From JAYTJL01 sp043731125 (lineage in GTDB: Bacteria; Patescibacteriota; Saccharimonadia; Saccharimonadales; UBA10212): 6,043 nucleotides of DNA. Made by a program: the position numbers and the translations under genes. The DNA lies in assembly GCA_043731125.1 (NCBI GenBank), contig JAYTJL010000053.1:1-6043 (forward strand), given 5' to 3'. The notes beneath the pieces are model-generated. The model ran no database searches. It was not told the DNA's origin and saw only the letters and a program-made list of their open reading frames with translations. This document shows, in pieces, positions 1 to 5,014 of the stretch; position 1 is the first letter of the stretch; each line of letters opens with the position of its first letter.

Positions 1-370
1 ACTTGCGCATCAAGGTGCTTTTGCCGAACAGGCTTTCGATCAGGTCCACCGCAACTTCCGCGGTGCGGTTGCGCACATCGAGCGCCGGGTTGAGTTCCAC
101 ACGGACTTTTCTGGCTTGATTCTTAGCGCTATACGTAACCGGAGATAAATTGACTGGTGTCTTGGCAAACGCTACAGGTTTTTTGACAGCCTGACGCATG
201 AGTGTTGATGATTTTTGTGCACCGCGGTGGACTTCTCGGGCAGCTTTTTTTACTTGAGGCCGTGCTTGTTTTATAAATCCGTCTAGTACTTTTCCGGGGG
301 GTGTTTTAAGCACCGCAGCCTGTGAGGGCTGGGTGAATTTCTGGTTAACTGTCGTATTTAGTTTACGCAC
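1..370 (-). CDS. Basic protein of unknown function, C-terminus beyond the window
   Basis: An open frame of 123 codons runs from a GTG at 370-368 to the window edge without a stop. An in-frame TAA lies two codons upstream, so GTG is the earliest usual start; the next ATG is codon 58. The product is rich in Lys, Arg, Gln and Ala and has no signal peptide or membrane segment in the visible part. The motif KSSTLMRQ (residues 53-60) recurs as GKSTLMRK (116-123), encoded with different codons. No clear Shine-Dalgarno site sits at normal distance, so translation may be leaderless or weakly initiated. The last third of the visible frame (positions 1-120) is about 58% G+C and uses codons such as GCG, CTG and CGC, whereas 121-240 is about 48%. 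I do not recognise a family. The protein could bind nucleic acid or the envelope because of its charge, but this is only a guess. The frame itself is likely real, given its length, its divergent placement and its non-random composition. Confidence 0.6.
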   Translation of the reverse strand, partial: MRKLNTTVNQKFTQPSQAAVLKTPPGKVLDGFIKQARPQVKKAAREVHRGAQKSSTLMRQAVKKPVAFAKTPVNLSPVTYSAKNQARKVRVELNPALDVRNRTAEVAVDLIESLFGKSTLMRK

Positions 371-404
371 TAATTAATCTTATACCGCCTACTTACCACC
401 TTCC

Positions 405-434
405 ATACTACAACAATTTCACTAAACGATGCAA
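405..434 (-). promoter_or_regulatory. Possible promoter of the leftmost gene
   Basis: On the minus strand TTGCAT (434-429) and TAGTAT (410-405) are separated by 18 bp, which fits a sigma-70 type promoter. Transcription would begin near 398 and give a leader of about 28 nt before the GTG at 370. A competing -10-like TATAAG (384-379) would place the start almost on the GTG and make the mRNA nearly leaderless. Both are pattern matches only. Confidence 0.3.
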
Positions 435-519
435 CCTAGACATCTGTTACACTTGAGATTGATATATGTTTGTGACACAATCATTAACCAGCAAGAAGAA
501 AACCAAAATGACCGACTTA

Positions 520-610
520 ACACCCAGCATTAGACATTTAACATATATTTTTCATATTTCATTCTCCATTATTGCTCAGCCAACAGCCAGCGGCCAGCGG
601 CCAGCAGCTG
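520..610. repeat. Degenerate 7-bp tandem repeat upstream of the PEGA gene
   Basis: Read in steps of seven from 548, the units are TTTTTCA, TATTTCA, TTCTCCA, TTATTGC, TCAGCCA, ACAGCCA, GCGGCCA, GCGGCCA and GCAGCTG, ending at 610. Most end in CA, and GCGGCCA occurs twice in tandem. The same register can be followed leftward with ACATATA, ACATTTA, GCATTAG and ACACCCA to about 520, less convincingly. Composition changes from AT-rich to GC-rich along the tract while the period is kept. It stops 8 bp before the Shine-Dalgarno site of the next gene, so it lies in the probable 5' leader or promoter area. Confidence 0.65.
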
Positions 611-618
611 ACTTTACT

Positions 619-626
619 GGAGGTGG
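619..626 (+). promoter_or_regulatory. Ribosome binding site deciding the GTG start at 633
   Basis: GGAGGTGG at 619-626 is a strong anti-16S match. Its GGAGG core ends 9 nt before GTG at 633. It selects this GTG over the out-of-frame TTG at 631 and is the strongest Shine-Dalgarno site in the window. Confidence 0.75.
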
Positions 627-632
627 AGTCTT

Positions 633-2102
633 GTGGACTTTTTAGATCCTCGCAAAACTCGTGCTCACCACCGTCGACTCGTTGTTGGCTATGTTTTCCT
701 TGCGATTGGCGTAGCTCTTGGGACGTCTCTACTTGTTAGAGCAGCGTCTGGTTTTGGATATGACACAAAAACAGGTGAAATCGTTGAAAATGGACTAATT
801 TTTGTTGATTCGCATCCAGGCAACGCCCAAATAACCATTAACGGAGTATATAGCGGAGAAAATACTTCGGCCCGCAAAGTCCTACCAGCTGGTGAGTATA
901 GGCTAAAACTCTCTAAGCAAGGTTATCGTGATTGGAGTCGCATTACTATTTTGCAAGAACACACTGTAGCGCACTATGTATATCCCTTTTTGTTCCCCAA
1001 TAGCCTTAGCAACAAGTCGTTGAAGAATTACCCCACTTCGCCAAAGCTCATTACGATCAGCCCCGATCGACATTGGCTGGTGGTTGCTAGTAGTGATGAA
1101 ACAGTATGGGAAGTCTTTGACACAACCAAACCAGCACAATCACCGACACTCATCTCAGTACCAGGTGGCGTTTTGAGCCCTAGCACAACACCGTCCACTC
1201 TGAAGCTAGTGGAGTGGTCGAGTGATAATAACAATTTGCTAATCGAACGTACTTTTTCAGGGGGGGTTGAATTTATAGTTATTAACCGCGACAAACCAGA
1301 GGAGTCTTTCAACGTAAACACCAAGTTTGCACTCACGCCACAAGAGGTTGTGCTAAAAGATAAGAAAGTATCAAAACTCTACGTCCTAGGAGCAGATAAG
1401 TCGCTACGAATTGCTAATATTGACAACAGCAGTGTTGCTCAGCCAATACTGACAGACGTTATTGCTTTCAAGTCATACGGTAATGACTTAATCCTCTACA
1501 TTACCACTAGTAAAACCCCGGGCAAGGCTTGGGTGAAAGTGTATGAGAATGAACGAACGTATAATTTGATCCAGGTAGCGACAAGTGATAAATATTTATT
1601 AGACCTTACCAAGTTTCAGGGAAATTTTTATTATGCCATTGGTGGTAATAAGGCAAGCGCGGTTAGCCTATTTAAAGACCCAATGGATGCATTGAAAGAC
1701 ACTCAAATTGTTAAGGCACAGCCATTTTTGGCTATGCGCTTGGTGGGGGCTGAGAAACTGTCCTTTTCTGCTAACGCTCGCTTTATTGTTGCTGAGTCAG
1801 GGCAAAACTTCGTGGGTTATGACCTAGAAGACAAACAATATTATCGCTACAACATAACATCCCAAATTTTAGTACCTGCTGTCTGGATGGATGGGCATCG
1901 TTTGATTTCCTCAAGCGGGGGCAAAGTCTTTGTGATGGATTACGACAAAACCAACCAACAGTTGCTAAGTCCAACGTTGTTGCCAGATGGGGCGTATTTT
2001 GACCGTGATTATGAGACAATGTTTACTCTCACGAGTTTGGGAAGTGGTTTTGACCTCAACGCCGTCGAACTACGAGCTGGCGAAGACCTACCCCAGCAAT
2101 AG
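633..2102 (+). CDS. Membrane-anchored PEGA-domain protein with a predicted beta-propeller
   Basis: The 489-residue product begins at GTG 633, fixed by the GGAGGTGG site upstream. Residues 1-14 are basic (several Arg, His, Lys) and are followed by a hydrophobic segment at about 15-37, which reads as an uncleaved N-terminal anchor with the rest of the chain outside. Residues about 55-118 match the PEGA domain pattern: 'FVDSHPGNAQITINGVYSG', then LPAGEY and LKLSKQGYRDW. PEGA is a small beta-sandwich usually found on surface proteins and often paired with propeller or kinase modules. From about 138 to 485 the chain has repeating beta-rich blades, for example LITISPDRHWLVVAS and 'LSFSANARFIVAESGQNF', resembling TolB/WD40-like propellers. 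No catalytic motif is visible, so a binding or scaffold role at the cell envelope is the likeliest function. The gene stands alone on its strand, diverges from the leftmost gene, converges with the sortase gene, and is bracketed by two 7-bp repeat tracts. Confidence 0.85.
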   Translation: MDFLDPRKTRAHHRRLVVGYVFLAIGVALGTSLLVRAASGFGYDTKTGEIVENGLIFVDSHPGNAQITINGVYSGENTSARKVLPAGEYRLKLSKQGYRDWSRITILQEHTVAHYVYPFLFPNSLSNKSLKNYPTSPKLITISPDRHWLVVASSDETVWEVFDTTKPAQSPTLISVPGGVLSPSTTPSTLKLVEWSSDNNNLLIERTFSGGVEFIVINRDKPEESFNVNTKFALTPQEVVLKDKKVSKLYVLGADKSLRIANIDNSSVAQPILTDVIAFKSYGNDLILYITTSKTPGKAWVKVYENERTYNLIQVATSDKYLLDLTKFQGNFYYAIGGNKASAVSLFKDPMDALKDTQIVKAQPFLAMRLVGAEKLSFSANARFIVAESGQNFVGYDLEDKQYYRYNITSQILVPAVWMDGHRLISSSGGKVFVMDYDKTNQQLLSPTLLPDGAYFDRDYETMFTLTSLGSGFDLNAVELRAGEDLPQQ

Positions 2103-2107
2103 ACCAA

Positions 2108-2165
2108 TTTTTCATTTTTCATTTATCAATTTACATTAAATTCACAATTTACCAATTACCAAAGT
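2108..2165. repeat. Second degenerate 7-bp tandem repeat, downstream of the PEGA gene
   Basis: Starting 5 bp after the PEGA stop codon, the sequence reads TTTTTCA, TTTTTCA, TTTATCA, ATTTACA, then a 9-bp slip (TTAAATTCA), then CAATTTA, CCAATTA, CCAAAGT. The first units equal the AT-rich units of the tract upstream of the same gene (548-554 is also TTTTTCA). It may affect the 3' end of the mRNA. It contains no stem followed by a T-run, so it is not a standard intrinsic terminator. Confidence 0.6.
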
Positions 2166-2267
2166 AGGACCTATACCGGTCGTCTACCAAGGTATACGAT
2201 TTCGAATGAAGCTAAGTCTGGCAAACGACACCTGATAAATACTAAATGTGAAATGCTTAATTAACGT

Positions 2268-3392
2268 TTAGAAAATATTTATCAATCGGGACCAGAGGCT
2301 GGGTGCGTTGCTGGGAATTACGGTTGGCTGAGTTGTTTGGATGGAGGCTTCAGCTAAGGGGTTGCCTGCGGGGTCTGGGCTAATTTGCTGGCCGACTACA
2401 ACCAAGCGATTAGTGTTGGTACCTGGTGGGTCGCAGGTTATAAGGGTTGCGGTAGACGGTTTGTCTTGCAGTCCAAGAACTCCGACCTCACTTGGTTTGA
2501 CTATTTTTTTGTCATATATTTCGTAGGTGTATCGGACTCCGTCCTTTTGCAAATAAAAGGTATCACCAATTTCCATACGACTAAGCAATACAAATGCAAA
2601 TTTGTACTTCCCTTTATTGAGTATATTGTTGGACGAATGACCAACAATTGCTACGTTCCCGCTAGTGCCCGGCAAGGCCGTGTTAGTGTAGTGTACAACG
2701 CCGTTTTCTAAGGATGATTGAATGGCCTCTTCTTTATTATCAGATCCATAGACAACTGGTATTTCAACATTGATTTTAGGTATTATGACTTCTGATTCGG
2801 GGCCAACTTTGCCGTCGGTTAGAATAATTGGAGTATTGGTGACGTTGCGGCTGGGTTGAATAAAAGGAGCAATGAAGCGCTCGTTAAAAAAACTGAACAA
2901 GAAGATAACTAAAACGGCCGACCCAGCTACCAGGCCAAAAAGCAGTGACTGAAAGTGTTGCTTGGGTTTGAGGCGACGCCTGGACGACGTTTTTTGGGAA
3001 ATAACCCTGCGGTCTTGCGCTACTGTTTTTGGTTCTGTCCAATTGTCTTGAGCTGGTTCTTTGGCTGCATCAATAGTGCCAGCTATTACGCTGGCAGCTT
3101 GGTTATGTCCTGTGTTGTAGTCATTCCAGACCTGGTGCTTTTCAATGTCTGTTAGGCCGGCATAATATTGGTGCCATTCGGCTTGAATTTCCGGTAAGGA
3201 CTTACCGGATACCGTTAATTGGTGCATATACTCTTGATGCTTTGAGCGCTTAAGGGTGCCTGTTAGTTCGGCCACATCTAGTGCCTCTTGAGCCGCTGAC
3301 GGTGCCCTGCCGTAGATAGCATCAACTTTACTGCGAGCTATTTTTGTCGCTGCTGAGAGGTGTTGTTTCTTAATGAAAGGTTTTTTTACCAT
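2268..3392 (-). CDS. Sortase-family transpeptidase with a long cytoplasmic N-terminal extension
   Basis: The 374-residue product starts at ATG 3392-3390, with a short upstream leader and no clear Shine-Dalgarno site. Residues 1-145 are charged and probably helical and cytoplasmic. A membrane segment spans about 149-169, preceded by a basic stretch (TSSRRRLKPK, 135-144), which supports an inside N-terminus and an outside catalytic domain. The sortase domain covers about 195-338. It holds the catalytic His252 in VGHSS, Cys320 in TLITCDPPG and Arg329 in NTNRLVVVG, so all three residues of the active site are present. Residues 339-374 form a Pro/Thr-rich tail ending in a short hydrophobic LWSRLINIF. 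Sortases cleave a C-terminal sorting signal and join the protein to an acceptor on the outer face of the membrane. The TLxTC motif is general, and I cannot fix the class; D- or E-like is possible. No LPXTG-type substrate or pilin lies in the window. The extension of roughly 145 residues before the membrane anchor is unusual, because most sortases begin close to their membrane segment. Confidence 0.9.
   Translation of the reverse strand: MVKKPFIKKQHLSAATKIARSKVDAIYGRAPSAAQEALDVAELTGTLKRSKHQEYMHQLTVSGKSLPEIQAEWHQYYAGLTDIEKHQVWNDYNTGHNQAASVIAGTIDAAKEPAQDNWTEPKTVAQDRRVISQKTSSRRRLKPKQHFQSLLFGLVAGSAVLVIFLFSFFNERFIAPFIQPSRNVTNTPIILTDGKVGPESEVIIPKINVEIPVVYGSDNKEEAIQSSLENGVVHYTNTALPGTSGNVAIVGHSSNNILNKGKYKFAFVLLSRMEIGDTFYLQKDGVRYTYEIYDKKIVKPSEVGVLGLQDKPSTATLITCDPPGTNTNRLVVVGQQISPDPAGNPLAEASIQTTQPTVIPSNAPSLWSRLINIF
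3190..3209. repeat. Perfect inverted repeat inside the sortase coding region
   Basis: TCCGGTAAG at 3190-3198 and CTTACCGGA at 3201-3209 are exact reverse complements separated by 2 bp. It encodes residues SGKSLPE (62-68) of the extension. The mRNA could fold here into a stem of about eight pairs with a tight loop. No role is evident. Confidence 0.45.
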
Positions 3393-3411
3393 AGTCTAAA
3401 TGCTTGCACTT

Positions 3412-3421
3412 ATTGTACAAT
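3412..3421. promoter_or_regulatory. Palindromic -10 element possibly shared by the sortase gene and tRNA-Leu
   Basis: ATTGTACAAT is a perfect 10-bp palindrome between two divergent genes. It supplies TACAAT on the plus strand (3416-3421), 21 bp before the tRNA, and TACAAT on the minus strand (3417-3412), 19 bp before the sortase ATG. Both distances fit short leaders. Neither strand has a convincing -35 box at 16-18 bp. Symmetric -10 elements that drive divergent transcription are known in bacteria; use of this one is inferred. Confidence 0.4.
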
Positions 3422-3442
3422 ACATCTGTTATTTCATGGCAT

Positions 3443-3529
3443 GGCGCCCTGGTGGAATTGGTAGACACGCTGGACTCAAAATCCTGTGAACGCAAGTTCG
3501 TGACGGTTCAAGTCCGTCGGGCGCCACCA
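3443..3529 (+). tRNA. tRNA-Leu (anticodon CAA)
   Basis: The 87-nt gene folds as a class II tRNA. The acceptor GGCGCCC (3443-3449) pairs fully with GGGCGCC (3519-3525). A discriminator A (3526) and an encoded CCA (3527-3529) follow. The D-stem is GTG/CAC with loop GAATTGGTAGA. The anticodon loop is CTCAAAA (3475-3481), giving CAA, which reads UUG leucine codons. The long variable arm is GAAC-GCAA-GTTC (3488-3499) with a GNRA-type tetraloop, and the T-arm is GACGG-TTCAAGT-CCGTC (3502-3518). The anticodon stem CTGGA/TCCTG contains one T-T mismatch (3471 with 3485). The last 22 nt overlap the end of the NnrD-like gene on the other strand. No intrinsic terminator is visible after the CCA. Confidence 0.95.
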
Positions 3530-4326
3530 TCATTGATTGAATATTCAAATATAGCGGTGCTTAGGGCTTCGAAGGTTTTGGTTGGGTTTTGGAGCCACCA
3601 GACGGCGGTGTAGGTAGCTAAGTCTGTTAGCCAGCTAGTACTATCATCTTTGTGTGGGGTGGTACTGACCCTGCCCTCGGCGGCTACAATCAAATTATCA
3701 GCGTGCCTGGTAATAAAACTGGCCTGGCTGCCATTGGTCCAGTCGGCTAGCAAGGTTACGAGTTCTTGCAAGTTCATATTGTGCAGTAATGGAGTAGATG
3801 GTCGGTTGTTTTTAGCTAACTTTTGAAGTTTTCCAAGGTTTATTACTACCAAGGTCTTGTCTCTATATAGAGCCTGGCTATTTTTTTCCTGAAAATAATC
3901 AACCCCATCACCGGCAAGCGTTACCTGCCCTGGGTATTTATCTAAAAATGATCCAAGTACTATAGCGGTCTCCGAGTTACGGCCGAAGTCTCCAGCCAGC
4001 AACACACCGTCGGCCCATTCAGCGTTTTCAAGCAGCGTATCCAGTGCAGCACGTGCCAGGCTACCGCTTGGAGTGGCTGGCGCAAAAACGGCGTCAGGCA
4101 GATGCGAACCCAGTGTTTTTTGTAGCGATTGAGGGAGGAGTACTCTAGTAGACCCGATTCCGGCTTTAGTAGCGGCGGTGTAGGCGTTGCCCGGTGCCGC
4201 AAAAACATGACTGTTACCACCAACAACCAACAGTTTGCCTCGAGATTTTTTAGTTTCTGGTCTGCTCCAGAGCAAGTCCGGAAAAAGAGGTTCGCTAGTT
4301 TGTTTTAACCAATTGATATTGTCCAT
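3508..4326 (-). CDS. NnrD-like (YjeF C-terminal) protein, probable degenerate NAD(P)HX dehydratase
   Basis: The 272-residue product resembles the ribokinase-like fold of ADP-dependent NAD(P)H-hydrate dehydratase, which returns hydrated NAD(P)H to its active form. The N-terminal core GKLLVVGGNSHVFAAPGNAY (30-49), followed by AATKAGIGSTRVLLP (51-65), matches the family's glycine-rich start and its 'aal.aGaGlv' helix. AGDFGRNSETA (111-121) sits where the family has its PGLGR-type motif, and VTLAGDGVDYF (135-145) where it has 'vlDADaln'. The family's C-terminal GSGD loop, which binds nucleotide and holds the catalytic Asp, is not visible; the matching region reads STSWLTDLATYTAVWW (229-244). The 'TPHPGE' site appears only as STPLLHNMNLQELV (177-190). 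The enzyme may therefore be inactive or altered. No NnrE epimerase domain is fused. The start at ATG 4326 overlaps the end of the HAD gene by 32 bp. No other ATG occurs before residue 184. The last codons run into the tRNA-Leu gene on the opposite strand. Confidence 0.75.
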   Translation of the reverse strand: MDNINWLKQTSEPLFPDLLWSRPETKKSRGKLLVVGGNSHVFAAPGNAYTAATKAGIGSTRVLLPQSLQKTLGSHLPDAVFAPATPSGSLARAALDTLLENAEWADGVLLAGDFGRNSETAIVLGSFLDKYPGQVTLAGDGVDYFQEKNSQALYRDKTLVVINLGKLQKLAKNNRPSTPLLHNMNLQELVTLLADWTNGSQASFITRHADNLIVAAEGRVSTTPHKDDSTSWLTDLATYTAVWWLQNPTKTFEALSTAIFEYSINDGGARRT

Positions 4327-5014
4327 CTTTGCTTTCTAGTTCATAAACCATATTTTTGCGTTCTAAAACTATCTTCCAGCCGTGTTCTTTGGCATGTTCA
4401 AACAGTGATTCCTCCGGGTTGAAGGCAATTGGCTGTTCTACTAGCTTCATCATAGCCACGTCGCTTTTGCTATCACCAATTGCAAAACTGTCTTTATAGC
4501 TAACTCCGTGTTTCTTAGTCAGGGTTTTCAGGGCTTGGTCTTTAAAGTGGGCAGCTACTATTTTATTACCAGTAAAACCATGCTTTGATCGCTCGTAGAC
4601 TGTACCTATATAATCATCAAAACCGTAGTACTTGGCAATTTTACGTACTATCTCATCTTGTGATCCAGATATAGCAAACAACAAATATCCCTGTTGCTTG
4701 AGGGTCTCTAACAAGTCGCGTGTATAGTTATAAACTTGGTCTTTATACTCATCAAACACAGACTCGACAGCTGTGTCCAGTTGTTCAAAAGTCAGTTTTT
4801 GTAACACTTCTTCATATGTTGATATAACTAGCACCTCGTAATCCCTAAAGGATGATTCTGTACGCCGTTTCCAGGCCTTGCGAGCGTCTTTCATGGTTTT
4901 GTAAGCTTCTTGGTCTATATGGCCTTCTTTGGCCAACTGGTCGGCAATGGCGTGGTAGAGTTGCCACCTAATCAGTGTCCCGTCTATATCAAAAGCAGCA
5001 AATGGCCTATTCAT
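4295..5014 (-). CDS. HAD-superfamily hydrolase, SerB-like (HAD-IB) phosphatase
   Basis: The 239-residue product carries all core HAD motifs. Motif I is FDIDGT (Asp9 the nucleophile, Asp11 the acid/base), motif II is AISGS (Ser116), Lys158 or a nearby Lys would serve as motif III, and motif IV is GDSKSD (Asp181, Asp185) for magnesium binding. Residues about 18-95 form a helical cap between motifs I and II, as in the phosphoserine phosphatase-like C1 group. The substrate cannot be told from sequence; small phosphorylated metabolites are usual. I chose ATG 5014 over the longer in-frame ATG at 5044. It forms an ATGA overlap with the xth stop, has GGAG (5023-5020) 5 nt upstream, and places motif I close to the N-terminus as is typical. 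The longer form would add ten residues (MPSQYRTGVI) and a 34-bp overlap. The 3' end overlaps the next gene by 32 bp, suggesting coupled translation. Confidence 0.88.
   Translation of the reverse strand: MNRPFAAFDIDGTLIRWQLYHAIADQLAKEGHIDQEAYKTMKDARKAWKRRTESSFRDYEVLVISTYEEVLQKLTFEQLDTAVESVFDEYKDQVYNYTRDLLETLKQQGYLLFAISGSQDEIVRKIAKYYGFDDYIGTVYERSKHGFTGNKIVAAHFKDQALKTLTKKHGVSYKDSFAIGDSKSDVAMMKLVEQPIAFNPEESLFEHAKEHGWKIVLERKNMVYELESKDGQYQLVKTN

Noticed and set aside
580..607. The CCAGCGG repeats considered as a CRISPR array or as iterons of an origin.
   Set aside because: The units are 7 bp and contiguous with no spacers, and there is no replication gene or DnaA-box cluster nearby.
508..645. A 45-codon frame (ATG 508 to TAG 645) running through the heptad tract and into the PEGA start.
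   Set aside because: It has no good ribosome binding site and no protein-like pattern. The 7-bp period is not a multiple of three, so the repeat explains the sequence without coding.
689..1336. Open frames on the minus strand opposite the PEGA gene.
   Set aside because: They mirror a strongly supported gene, overlap one another, and encode Cys- and Ser-rich sequence without any motif.
2341..2711. Open frames on the plus strand opposite the sortase gene.
   Set aside because: They have no recognisable domains and lie opposite a clearly conserved sortase catalytic domain, so they are shadows of it.
3537..3548. The palindrome TTGAATATTCAA just after tRNA-Leu, considered as a tRNA terminator.
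   Set aside because: It is AT-only except for one G-C pair at each arm, has no loop and no T-run, and lies inside the NnrD-like coding region.
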